A stretch of 64,000 nucleotides of DNA from NCBI GenBank assembly GCA_000310025.1, contig FN648038.1:370361-434360 (forward strand). Reading direction: 5' to 3'. Numbering within the stretch: position 1 is the first letter of the stretch; each line of letters begins with the position of its first letter. Position numbers and translations under genes: made by a program. Positions 1-11,021 of the stretch are shown here, one piece after another. Source of the stretch: Ectocarpus siliculosus (lineage: Eukaryota > Sar > Phaeophyceae > Ectocarpales > Ectocarpaceae). The notes beneath the pieces were generated by a model that saw nothing but the letters and a program-made list of their open reading frames with translations, had not been told where the DNA came from and did no database searches.

Positions 1-1532
1 CCGAGCAAATGAAACGGCCACACATGGACTCGTTCCTGTCAACGGTGTACGAGCACTACGACCTGGCCATCTGGAGCCAGACCTCCTGGAGGTGGCTCGA
101 GCTCAAGCTCACGGAGCTGGGCTTCCTCAACAACCCAAACTTTCGGTGAGAGAGTCTTGCGTGTGGACGTGTTCACGACACGATCGCTGCTGCTGCTAGC
201 TTGGCCATGCCTCGCGATGATTTTCCGCGTATTTTTGTTTGTTCTGCCACCTTCCTTTCCCCTTAGGCGCTTGCCTTCGATGCATACTGCTCTGTTTTTT
301 CTTGCTTTGTTGCGACGCGTTCCGATTTTTCTCCGAACCCAATGCCGGCCTGCTATGTCTTCGTGCAGGCATAATATAAATGTCTGCACCTCTCTCCCTG
401 GCCGCACACTAAATGCCTTGCAATGGCTCTGTCCGTCTGTCTGTCTGTCTGTCTCTTTCTCTCGCCCCTTCTCGCTCTCGGCCTAGTAGTTGTTGCTTTA
501 TGTCCACCCCTTGTTTTTTCTTTTGACACAACATTGTCCTACGTTTGCTGTTTGCTGGTCGATGTCGTGGTGGCTGTGCTCGTGATCGTCGTCGTCGTGT
601 TGGGCGTGTTTCGGTGCCACCGCTGCCCGGGCGCCGGTCCGCAGCATTTGCACCGTGCTCGATAAGACAAGCATGTTCGGGGTGACCTCCACCAAGAAGG
701 ACGGGGAACAGCGACGGCACCAGGTGACCACTCCAACCCGCCCCCCCCCCCCCCCCNNNNNNNNNNNNNNNNNNNNNNNNNNNNNNNNNNNNNNNNNNNN
801 NNNNNNNNNNNNNNNNNNNNNNNNNNNNNNNNNNNNNNNNNNNNNNNNNNNNNNNNCCCCCCCCCTCCCCCCCCCCCCAAACTCTTTGTAGGGATGCTAG
901 GTCAATGCCCTAGCAACTACGGCATGCCCAGCCATGAAGACACCCCCCCCCTCACACGCACCTTGCTCGTTTTCAACCTCGTCACGCGCCCGATCGTGTT
1001 GGTGTACTGCGGCTTCTGCTGTGGTGGAATTTTCCTGTAAATTTCATCTCTAGCACGTCCGTGTGGCGTCGCAAGGTTACTCGCGACTCCTACGGAAATG
1101 TAGTCCTTTCCCTCCCCCCGCATCACCGCCTCGTCCTTGCTGCGCTTTCGGCCCGTGTCGTGGTTGTTCTCTTTTTTTTTTTTATCTTAATATGACACAA
1201 CGAATCCATCTCTATCATAGAAAAGAGTCTGAGACAGATTAGCAATGAATTTATAGCGTCAGAAAGTACCTGTCATATAGGGACCTCTCCCCTGCGGGTA
1301 ACAGGCTCAACAAGACAGTTTGGTAGCTGTCTTGTGTGTCTCATGTATGTTATGTTCGGAACGTGCAGAAGAAATCTTTTCTCTCTTGACGACGGGTTTC
1401 GCGGTTGGTTGCGTTTCACCGAAAAAAGGTGAAACCGCTCAAGATTATCTGGGACAAGTACCCAAGATGGCACGCCTCCAACACCTTGCATGTCGACGAC
1501 CTCTCCAGGAACTTCGCGCTCAACCCAAAGTG

Positions 1533-1564
<32 letters not shown>

Positions 1565-2018
1565 GAGCCTATCAGGGCCGGCATTGCTTTTTTTTTTTTC
1601 GTTCCGTCCATGTATATATTTCTGTCTAGAATGCCCCTTTCGGTGGGTGTTTTGGGTCACACAGAAGGAACTCTCCACGCTTCCTCCTGTGAGTACAAGG
1701 TGGAAGTACTACACAGGGAGGGCATATCAAAGCGGGCGCAACGTATTATAGTATATAAAGGGTAGGAATACGGGCGGGTTCGAAAACACCTAGCCCCTAC
1801 ACCTGTGTCGCGCTCGACCTGGCCGCAAACACAGGAACGGTGTTAAGGTCAAGGCGTTCCGGCGCAAGAGCGACGGGAGGCTGCCCACGGACGACGACGA
1901 GCTGATGCTGCTGGCCAGATACCTGGTGCTGGTGGCGAAGCGAGACGGGCGGGAGGGGAAAGGCTGGGATGGACTCGATCACATGGACTGGAAAGGCGAG
2001 CTGAAGAGACTTGGGTAG
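1..2018 (+). CDS. UBLCP1: UBLCP1-like nuclear proteasome phosphatase, C-terminal part
   Basis: Four exons are visible: 1-145 (cut by the window edge), 645-723, 1429-1529 and 1835-2018. All introns are GT-AG, phases match, and the stop is TAG at 2016-2018, giving 168 residues in the window. Ordered motifs match the HAD-fold CTD-like phosphatase of UBLCP1: DLAIWSQTSWRW, then MFGVTSTKKDG, VKPLKIIWDKYP, and HVDDLSRNFALNP, which carries the paired Asp of the last HAD motif, then NGVKVKAF and the helical C-terminus. In animals UBLCP1 dephosphorylates the 19S regulatory particle of nuclear proteasomes. The N-terminal ubiquitin-like domain and the DxDxT nucleophile motif lie upstream, outside the window. 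The exon 3 acceptor (after AAAAAAG at 1428) has a weak pyrimidine tract but is the only site that keeps frame and homology. The introns contain an assembly gap and two retroelement-like repeats. Family call is firm; exact splice sites are inferred. Confidence 0.9.
431..456. repeat. (CTGT)n microsatellite in UBLCP1 intron
   Basis: A short run of CTGT units followed by CT-rich sequence inside the first visible intron of the UBLCP1-like gene. The same tetranucleotide recurs as a much longer run at 16361-16456. Confidence 0.8.
740..880. other. Assembly gap (100 N) inside a poly-C tract
   Basis: Exactly 100 Ns (757-856) flanked on the left by 16 or more Cs and on the right by C-runs broken by a single T. 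The round length marks a gap of unknown size, probably where a homopolymer stopped the assembly. It lies in the intron between the exons ending at 723 and starting at 1429 of the UBLCP1-like gene, so no coding sequence need be missing. Its poly-C context matches the C-tailed repeat that starts immediately to the right. Confidence 0.95.
884..952 (+). repeat. C-tailed LINE 3' end, copy 1
   Basis: The segment reads TTTGTAGGGATGCTAGGTCA, then a short divergent stretch, then CAACTACGGCATGC, and ends in a run of Cs at 942-951. It aligns closely with 63524-63607 and more loosely with the 3' end of the LINE at 23200-23300, which also ends in poly-C. It is therefore read as a severely 5'-truncated copy of the same element, sitting in the UBLCP1 intron. 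Confidence 0.65.
1172..1360 (-). repeat. SINE-like short retroelement, copy 1
   Basis: About 190 bp nearly identical to 54507-54717. On the plus strand both copies begin with a 12-T run, so on the minus strand each ends in poly-A, as a retroposed element would. Shared blocks include TTAATATGACACAACGAATC, AGACAGATTAGCAATGAATT and CCCTGCGGGTAACAGGCTCA. Near its minus-strand 5' side a short hairpin (AAGACAG ... CTGTCTT) is visible. This copy lacks about 24 bases present in copy 2. No clear pol III A and B boxes were found, so tRNA-type SINE status is unproven. It sits in the UBLCP1 intron just upstream of exon 1429-1529. Confidence 0.7.
1531..1567. repeat. (AGCC)n microsatellite
   Basis: About eight AGCC units begin right at the donor site of the intron that starts at 1530 in the UBLCP1-like gene (AAA|GTGAGCC). 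Length changes here could affect donor spacing but not the coding sequence. Confidence 0.85.
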
Positions 2019-5000
2019 GGTGGGGGTCACTGCTGCTGCTGCTGGACTCACCGCTGGCTTTCCTTCGGGAAGAGGCTTCGGATAGCTTTACAGGGGCGCT
2101 GCTGGTCCTTGTATTGCTTCACCAGAGGATAGCCCTGTAGAGTGGTTCTGCTGCTCGGTGCTTCAGGACATGAACTCGAGCGGCCCTTCCTTTTGTTTTG
2201 CTGCCGCCTGGATAAGGCGTGGTAGATGGCGTTTGCTCTCCCTCTCTCTCCATTTTTTCTTGGACAAGCGTCCAGAGGGGGACCGCTATCCTCCTCGTTT
2301 GGAGGGAGACGCTGCGAGAGACGCTGCTCTCTTTTTCCCGTCGTTTCTCTCTTGTCGAGTCGTAGTCTGGACAGGCAGCCGGGGAAAGTTCTTTTTGGGG
2401 GGGCACACCAGGCTGCTACGTGGATAGGGGGTGCCCTTCACGCGAAGTGGGCGAGCGCACGGAAGGAGAGTGGGCGGTAGCCGTTACGGACCACGTTTCT
2501 CCTCGCACCCTGTGCAGCACAAGAACGCTGCTAAGGGCGCGAAAGAGGAGGCAGCTCGTGTATCCCCAGTCTTGCCTGTGAGACAGGGGGCGGCAGCTGT
2601 TGTGTGTGCTCGTGTTTGTAGTGTCGTCCGTGGCATGTACGCAGGGAGGCTTATTTTTGTGGCTTGGCGCCATATCTTTTGAGCGGCTTCGTACGACTAG
2701 AAGAAGGTGGCCTAGCAACGCGCTTCAGCCGACGCTAGAACAAGGTTCCGGTGACATGCCCGTGGAATCGACGTCGATGATCGTCCCGTTGCTGCTATCT
2801 ATGTTTGGGCCGCTTCTTCGCCTCTCCGTCAGCCCCGTTTTTCTGTCGCTACTGTCGTTGTCGTTGTCGTTGCTTGTGCCTTAGCCTGGCGCCTTTTTCA
2901 CTAGTTCAGATGTGCCGGGTGATATCCACCTCAAAACCCGGCCCTAGAAGGAGTCAGCAGGAAACGAGTTGGACCCTCGTCGTTTACTGGAGGTTGTGTG
3001 CTCCCGCGGGTGTTGGTTGGGGTCCTAGATCTGGAGGTTGTACAATGTGGGGAATGTTTGTGTGTCCCAGGAGTTTTGACGCCGCGTTTTTTTTTTTACG
3101 GTGCCCCAGGTATCGGTGTTCAAACAGGGAGCGAGCGCCGAAAGGGGGTGTGTTGCTTCGTGTGGTGTACTCAAAATTCTCGGCAGGGGTCATGATGTCA
3201 TACGACACGGATCGGTCGCAATTTTTTTTTTTTATCTTTCTTGTGTTGGTGGAGCATTTGTGTGTGTCTCTGTCGGTATGGTTCGATTCGCTGCGCTGCC
3301 ACAACAAGTTGAGGGTTCAAGCGCTGGACCGACGACCGCATGCTCCAGAAACCCTTGGGAGCGTGACATGTGTGACATGTACCCATTGCCTCCTCCCTGT
3401 GCACCGTGGTCGATCGATAAGTGTCCGTGTTTCGTCGTAGAGGCGGCCGCGGTACCGAAATGCGTTTTCTTTTCGGAATGGCCCCTGGGACGTAGAGGAG
3501 AGTTCGCGCTGAAAGAAGCACCTTCCACCGAATATTTATATGGTGGGATCTAGTTTCTCCGCCGCAGACGGTGTATTGTCCCGTTTTCTGTGGTCTACGG
3601 AACGTGAAGAATGGACGGTATTTTTCGTGCCGGTTCGACGATAAGATCTCGAATTGCGCCGCTTTTTTGCCGTTAGGTGCTGTGTTGTTTTATACGATTA
3701 CGTGCTTGCCGGAGACGAGACTACGGGGGGTTCGAAACCGATTGGATGCTCGCGTTGTGACGGATGGCACGAAGTAGATTTCACTTTGTGAGGCGCGTTG
3801 CGTCTAGCTAGACCTTTCAAGCCCGGACAGCGCGTTGTAGCCGGGAATGGAGCAAAGCCAGCGGCGGCGGCAAGGAGTCGCGGGCAGTTCAGGGTTGTCG
3901 GTGTAAGTGACGGCGGCCCAAATGTTTCATGGATTCGTCGTCACGTCGTGTGTTGCTGTTATGGCGTCTGCTTGTCTTGCGTGCCATTTTTTGTACAAAC
4001 TAGGAGGGTGGATGTGTTGCGTTGCACGGTCGACGGCTAGGCCTTGTTGTTGGATGCTCTCACAAGCAGTGGTTGGATCAAGGCGTGCGTTTTATACAAT
4101 ACTGGCACAGTATAGCGTGGTGTATTGAGCGCGTGTTGGGTGTCCTTCGGTAAGGTTAAGCTCTGGTCAAAATGTCTCTTTGGCATTCTAGCGGGGGAAG
4201 CGTCTCCGTTCCAGCGCCCGCGGCGGACCCTGCTTTTGTTTCGGAGCGGTGTGCAACCTTGGGGCATTCAGTGCCTCTCACACGCCTGCTATCCCTCGCA
4301 GATAGGTAATTGGTTTGCCTGTTGATCTCCTGTCAGGGGGCGGTTTCGTCACTTCGGCGGAGAGTGATTGTGCGTCTCTGGACGGGGCCAATTATTTGCG
4401 CGTACGTTGTGTGGGTTTTCTCCGACTCGCGCCCCTACCAGTCACTCCCAACTCCCTCTCGCGACCTTTCGCGAAGAGGGACACATAGTGAAGGTGTGAA
4501 AAATGAAGCATTGACCACAAGGCACGGCATTGAGGCCCATGTTGACAGATATTGAAGCCCATACGGCTATTTGTATAGTACGTAGGCATCCCTCCCCCCC
4601 TAGCAACAGCATGTTGCCGACAAAGCAACAGCCGAGGCGGGAGGAGAGCAAACACACCGGACTTGAGTGCACCATTGCGTATCGTAGCCGTCAAGTCTGC
4701 ACTCAATCGTGATGAGGGAATTCACAGTTCAAATTGCCTTCTCGCGAGTAGTAGGTTACTCGTCACCTGTTTCACTCATTCTCCCCACGATGATGTAGTT
4801 GGCTGCAACACCTATTTGCTTTCGAAAGACATTACCTACCCTTGGAGCTTTACCAATCAAATCCGAGGCGAAACATGTTTACTTCCACACCCTTTCACAT
4901 CTGTGACTTGAGTGAGTTCTGGTCGTACCCGGACACTCATTTTCAAAAAAGACCTGCTGCATCCGACACCAACATACTCACATATTAGGTGTCCATGTAA

Positions 5001-5166
5001 GGTACGTATGCTCTACATGTAGTTGGATCCAAAATTCATCATGTAGGCGACACACCACGATCTACTCGCAACTCATGGAGAGGAAGGCCGATGGAAAGAC
5101 CGAACAATACCCGTGACACTCCTTCATCGAACCAAAATAGAGAACGGGTCTCTAGGGGAGGATAAG
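2019..5166. other. Convergent intergenic region and 3' UTRs; no gene recognised
   Basis: The space between the UBLCP1 stop and the stop of the minus-strand ARM-like gene. Open frames here are short, overlap on both strands and lack recognisable motifs. Sequence is T-rich on the plus strand, with T-runs at about 3088-3098 and 3222-3232, consistent with a long 3' UTR for UBLCP1. No RNA gene could be supported. Confidence 0.5.
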
Positions 5167-8100
5167 TCACAGAGACGAGGAAGAGTACAGTGATCTAGCG
5201 TGCGCCCCGGTCTTGTCTCTGGCCAGCCGTCTTTGCGTGATGTTGCCGACCCGGATGTGCCTCTCGTCCTCGTATCTGTCGTCGTTCGTTCGAAACCAGA
5301 GATAGAAATCATCACCATCATAATGCAAAGCCGGAATGAAAAACCCCTCATGCAATACACGCAATACACCTGTCTTCGATCGATATGCGAAAGTGATGTC
5401 GACCTCAGCTAAACATCATGGGTAAGAGACCGGGGTCGCTTAATTGCCATCAAACTCTTTTGGACCGGAACCTGGTCTAAGGGCTTCCTATTGCGTCTAG
5501 GGCAGTCCCATGCCATGCGAACGGCTACGCGATGCTATTGTTGCAGTATGTGTATGACCGATGATTTTGTTGGGAACAGTCCATTCGAGAGGCTCGACAA
5601 AATAGCACCCGAAAACGAGTCGAGAAACCGCAATTCATGATCGATTACGTCCACCATGAGGAAATTCTACGTCGAACTTTGAGTGGACAAAATACCCGCT
5701 GAAGCTCTATGGTAGTAAATATGGAATCTTGCCTCCTCAGTCGTTGGCGCCAATCGTGGACGTCTTCGTTTGGGTGTGGCAGCAGACCCGCCTCGCTCAC
5801 CACCCGGAAAAAGTGGTAGTACGCCAGATTGCCGATCTGGGAACACAAATCGTAGTACATGCAGCAGAAATGAAGAGGAATGATTGTGCTAAAGATATGT
5901 CATCAACTAGGTTCACTCCGCAGAAGAAGAGATGTCGGAAGTAAAAACGTTCATCGCATATGAACAACTAGCAGCAGCGAGTGAAGTTTCGCGGGGATGC
6001 TCACAGTACAATTGATTTTGCAAACTATCCCCAAAGACAACCGAATGTTGAACACACAGCCCTACCCGTGGCACCGATATGCAAACAGGATGTTACCTAC
6101 CTGCAGCTGGTGTTGGCTGCGCATGGTTCCCATGAAAGTTGCGAGGTTGTACGGCGTCCAGTTGGAGGCGGCCACCTCCGCTGTCTCCAGCGCCTTCTCC
6201 GTGTTTAGTCGTTCCTCCTCACTCACGGTCCACCTATGTCACGTGATGAGTGAAAAGGGGGCGGAGTGAAATTAGAAACGGAACGAGGTGATGCTAATGC
6301 ACGGAAAAGAAAAAACGATAGTTTGGGACTCTTTCTCCTGCTTCTCATTATTTTACGGCGATAACGTCAACGTACAGCATTGCGAGGAGAGTTTCTCACC
6401 CAGGTATGTGCTTCTTGCCCGGTGCGTAGCGGATCAAGGCGTCACCACCCGAGGTCCCCTGGCACAGCCACTGCCAACCCCCCTTGATACTGTCCATTTC
6501 TCGCCTCGCCTGCGTTGGCAGAGCTTCACCATATCAAGTTTGTGCCAACTCTGGCCGACTCTGGCCGACCCAACACACAAGAACAACGTCGGCTCGATGG
6601 TTCAATGCATCGCTAATTGTTTGCGATGGGTTCTTGGTACGGTAATCCCCGTTGTCGGCTGTAGAAGGGTTGGCTCGGGGTTGGCAACAGGATTTCACAA
6701 CAAGCCGCAAGCACGTGGTGAAGATGTGCTAAACCTAACGGCAAAGGGTGGAAACAGTCCAGGTGAAATGAGGTACGAATATGCACGGCATATGATACGG
6801 GAGTTTCTATAGATGAAACCGAGACACCGCTGAGACTCTACTGGGCATTTTTGCTACACACGACTGTGTTTAACAGAGCTTCTATGCTGTCGGTTTTGGT
6901 GTTCGTGGTATCCTCGCACCCACCTGTGGCTCTTCGTTGATCAACGTCTGAAGCATCTCGGCGCCCTTGACCTGCACCAAGTCGTTCCCGACCAGCCTCT
7001 GCATCGCTTCGAACACTACACGAAACCCACGCGCCTGGGACGGGCAACAACGATGCAAGTACAACCAAACGCCGCCTGGTTGACAATACCTTGCACGCAC
7101 CGAAAACAGTGCCCCCACCGCCGCTCGACCCAGTGTGCGGTTGTCGAGTGTGCTCCGCACATGGACACAGTTTCCTAACGGTTCGAAACGGACCGCGTCC
7201 ACAGAGGCAAGACCTCTGGGAGTGATACCGAGAAGCATGTCTTGATACTCCGAATCGCATGGCTTGGGGGGTTAATACCGAGCATCAAGCCTCGTAATGC
7301 TGAAACCAAAAAGAAGGGTGAGGCCCTTGAGGGAGGTGAGCCCCTAAGGAGAGCCCGTAAGATGAGTTCTCAAGAAGGTGAACCCCGAATTCACTCCGTT
7401 ATGTACAGCCTCGAGGTTCAATGATTGGAAGCTTAGGAAATCACCCGCCGCGTTGGGGAGTACAAACCGCCAACCTGTTCGCCAATATCGCCAGATGTTC
7501 ACATGCACGACACGGAGGCCCACTACAGTAATACAGCACATTAGTGAGCTGGCGAGAGCTGCACCATAACCCCATACCTTCAGTATCCGACCGCGCCCTT
7601 CCGGCGAGACGCTCAAGAGAAGTAGCAGACCGGTGGCGGCGGTTAGGACACCACTGTGGCACCTGTCGTTTTTCGGTACCGGGCATGCGAACGCAGAGAA
7701 GAATGAGTTTCACTGTTTCTTGGGACTGCTGTACTTTTTCCCGGAGGTGGTCGGCCAGATCCAAACCTCACGTTCCCCGAGGAGGGTAGTTGAAGCTGTC
7801 CGCATACCTAGGACGGTAGCGCGCAGGTTTCTTCTCCAAGCATGAAGAAAGGACGATGGCATCCTAAAGCCCGTGGCAACCCCCGAAACCTTGTGTTTCT
7901 GCATCCCGCGAGTGCCTATGACGCATTGGTGCCACGGTGTTCGGCTGCCGGCTAAGACACACCTGAAGCAGCGGATGGTCGAAATGGCGATCTCCACGGA
8001 ACCCCCTCTTACCAGCCGCCGCCGCCCCCGCTCGACGCAACCAAGGTATTCCATAACTCTCAGACACGTCTCCGCCAACCGAGCGTATCTGTCGCTGCAA

Positions 8101-9711
8101 TCCTCTGCGCCTCCGTCCCACCTAGACCCCGCTTCTTGCTTCACTCTTGAAACGAGATGCTGCAGCGTGGCGGACATGGCGGCCACGCCTCCCGCCTTGA
8201 GGACGAGACGCTGACACACAGGGCTGTCCTGCACGGCAACCGAAAGAACGAAGACTAGATCCGTCGTCGGAACATTCATGTGAGACCCGGGCGGACTTTT
8301 CCGCGCTGAAGCTGCTGACGACATGGCGCGATCTCGACTTTTTCTCTCCGGGCTGGCATCTTCTTCCCGTTCTTCTAACCTCGTGTTGCTTGATAGACAT
8401 GGCAGTAGGTTGGCCATCGATGGCGGTGCCGGGACTGCTAAAGACGAGCCATGGCCATCACCGGCTGTTGATCCTGTTTCAGGTCCACCAAGGTCTAGGG
8501 GCTTCATCGCCGATGTGCCGTTGCTGTCGACCTTTTCAGCAGACGCTTCCGTTGTCGATGTCGCATTTCCCAGAGTTTTTCTGCCCCCGGCGCTTCCCTT
8601 CCTCCCATCGTAACCCGGATCATCTCCTACCCCTCCGCCATCCGAAGCTTGACCTGTCGACAGGAAGCTTGCTGTGGATGCGTTCGCTGTGTTGTCGGAC
8701 GGTGTCATTCTGGCGGCGCAAGCAGCGGCTACAGCGGGGTTCCCTCTAATAGCCGCAGCGGCTGTGACCTCGCTCGCAAACACCCACAGGAGCCGGACCG
8801 CCAGGGGCTCGATCTTCTTGTGGCCGGCGTGCTCCTCCAGACAGCCAAGCACGGCAGGAACTGCCTCGAGCCTTACGCACAGAGCGGCACCGCTCTCTCC
8901 TCTGCCAGTGCTGCTGCCGTTTGTCGAGGAGGGCGTAGTCGGGTGGCCGCGGTGTGCGCGCCGAAGAGAACCATCTTCACTGCCGCTGTCGTTGCGTCCG
9001 GGGCCAGGGTAGAGCTTGGTGGCCCTTCCGCCGAGATTTGCAGCAGGGTCTTGTGAAGACTCGCCGATGCGTTTTTTTTTGTTTCCACCTTCACTTCTGC
9101 CGCCGGCTTGGCTGACTTCGCGGAGGCTACTAGGAGTTCCGACTGGTCCCTCCCGTCCTATCCGTTCTGCTGCCACCGACAAGAGCCCTTCGAGGGAGCT
9201 GATCACGACAAATGCGTTGACCCGCGCTTCCGACAGCGCCAGCTGCACTACGCTCCGAACGTGCTCCCTCCCCACACGAGTCAACGCCGAGGGAGGTGTA
9301 TGAGCATCTTCTTGACCGGAAGAAAAGGCAGGGGCACGAGCTGAGGCGGGAGTAGAGGTAGTGTTGGAAGGGGAAAGCGCAGCAGAAGAAGCGTCCCGGT
9401 GGTCTGATTCAATGTTTATGGCGGTCTGATGGCGAAGCCTCTTCAACCACTTTTGTCGTACGAACGGCCTCTCCCGCATCGGCTGGTGGGCCCCTCCGGA
9501 GGATGTGCTGCCTCTGCCACCACCACAAATAACACCACCCAGTGGGTAGGATGGTGAAACAGCGTTCCCCGTCCTTTCCCAATCAGCACGAAAGGTTTCC
9601 GCCACCGGGTGCCTTGTGCCGTTCAGCGTTTCGGCTGAGATGCGCTGGTGTTCGGCTTCCCGCTGCCGTATGCGAGCGTCGAAGTCGAGGCAATGTGTGG
9701 TAAAAGCCGTT
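5167..9711 (-). CDS. ARM-like repeat protein of unknown function (5' exons unresolved)
   Basis: Eight minus-strand exons join in phase: 7963-9711, 7578-7653, 7101-7247, 6924-7034, 6400-6458, 6101-6233, 5696-5836 and 5167-5346, stop TGA at 5167-5169, giving at least 860 residues. The long first exon is Ser/Thr/Gly-rich, with helical segments typical of armadillo-type repeats (VVQLALSEARVNAFVVISSL, ARLAETCLRVMEYLGC); the next exon adds SGVLTAATGLLLLLSVSPEG and a later one VVFEAMQRLVGNDLVQVKGA. The C-terminal third is not ARM-like: SNWTPYNLATFMGTMRSQHQ, IGNLAYYHFFRVVSEAGLLP and GFFIPALHYDGDDFYLWFRT, ending in a polar tail. No family was recognised for that part. The first acceptor and the 5346 acceptor (ATGAG|GGG) are the least certain; another acceptor (GACAG at about 5368) would alter the last junction. 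The gene is divergent from the OCRL-like gene. Confidence 0.65.
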
Positions 9712-11021
9712 CTGCGGTTCAACAGCAAGTCATGGTTGAGAAGAGTTCATTGTTAGGCCAGAAAAAACACCCAGGTGCAGAGGCATTGACAGTTGTAGTA
9801 CCTGCACCAACGAAACGTGAAACCAAGAGCACGCACCACCGACGCCGGTTGCACGAGCCGCCCGCTCCTGTATGTGGATGACTGCGGCTCGGACGGCGGG
9901 GATGCCAAGGCATGTATTTCTTACCCTCATCACCTCCTTGGGACTCGTTCTCACTTGTTCCCACAGCAGGTCCAGTATCCGGTCCACTGCAGTTGTTTAG
10001 AGATGGCATACTCTGCCGGTATCCAACGTCCCGAATGCTTCAGGGTGTCGCCTGCCACGGAAACGTTCGTTCGCGAGAGATATCCAGCAACCTCGCCCCT
10101 GGTCACCCGCCGAGCAAGAGGTTGATTGCGGTTCAACGCAATGAGGCTACAATAATCGATATACTTTCCTTGTTATATGAACAGGACACTGTACCGAAAA
10201 AAAAAGGGATGTGGCCGTGGTCATTCCGAAGGTCAGGTGTGCTTGTGCTGCAGCTATGTAGCTGACTGCAGTTTCTTTCGGTGATGTTTCACAGCTTCCT
10301 TTCGGACCTACGTGCGCCCGATGCTGAAGAAGGAATCAACCTATTGGCGTTGGAATGCAGTTATGTGGAGTATCAAACCCTGGCAGTTCGCCTGCACGTA
10401 GCTTGCCGTTGTCTGGCAACTATTGTACTTTGCTGTTGCAGCGCATACCTTCCCCGCTTGTCTCCGTCGTCCGTCGTATCCTCTGGCGCAGACCTTTCCT
10501 TGTCATCATCGGCGCGAATCAGAGCAACGACAACACCCGCCGCTTCCCCCTTCCCGCACGAGATCTCCGTTGTCGCAGTCGGGGCGGGGGGATCTCCGGG
10601 TGGGCGTGGTCTTCGGGGCGGCCTCTTCAGAGGCGCAGTGCTATTGTAGTCGTTTTGCTTTTGCTCATCCCCAACCGGCGGGGGTTCTGCAGGACGAGGT
10701 CTTCGGCACGTCCGGCGGGACATGTTTGACGCCCCGTTCCTTGTTGCTACGGGAACACCCGCTCTGCAGAAGACGATAGAGAGGTCTCGAGTACATCGAG
10801 CGGAGAGAGAACGAGAGAGTGAAAAGGCACGGCGGTCCGGCGGTGAGGTGCGAGCAGGAGAAACGCGGCGTAAGTGGTGCCGGTTCACACCGTCATCATT
10901 GTTTGATCAGCGGATGGGTTGATGGTCGCGCCGCGTGTATTCGTAGTGCGGTCGGTGGTCTGTGTGCCCGTTGTGTGGGGGTATAGGGCGTACACACCTC
11001 TGACCGAGCGGATGGGCCGTC
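9712..11021. promoter_or_regulatory. Divergent promoter region and unresolved 5' exons of the ARM-like gene
   Basis: This stretch separates the first reliable exon of the minus-strand ARM-like gene from the ATG of the plus-strand OCRL-like gene, so it must contain both 5' ends. A candidate first exon on the minus strand runs from an ATG at 10721-10723 to a good donor at 10448/10449 (GGAAG|GTATGC), encoding an Arg/Pro-rich N-terminus. An acceptor (CTGCAG) lies before 9986. The phases of these pieces do not connect cleanly to exon 7963-9711, so they are left as candidates. An in-frame TGA seven codons upstream of 11022 limits the OCRL-like start. No TATA box or other core element was convincing. 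Confidence 0.4.

Noticed and set aside
3726-3742. tRNA-like B box (GGGTTCGAAACC)
   Set aside because: No A box, cloverleaf or anticodon arm could be drawn around it.
5645-5695. Reading exon 5696-5836 through to the TAA at 5645 as the end of the ARM-like gene
   Set aside because: A GT donor at 5695 joins in phase to a longer, protein-like exon (5167-5346). Read-through would end in an unremarkable basic tail. Not excluded without cDNA.
6288-6812. 174-codon plus-strand ORF
   Set aside because: It is antisense to an exon (6400-6458) of the minus-strand ARM-like gene that joins in phase on both sides, and it has no motif of its own.
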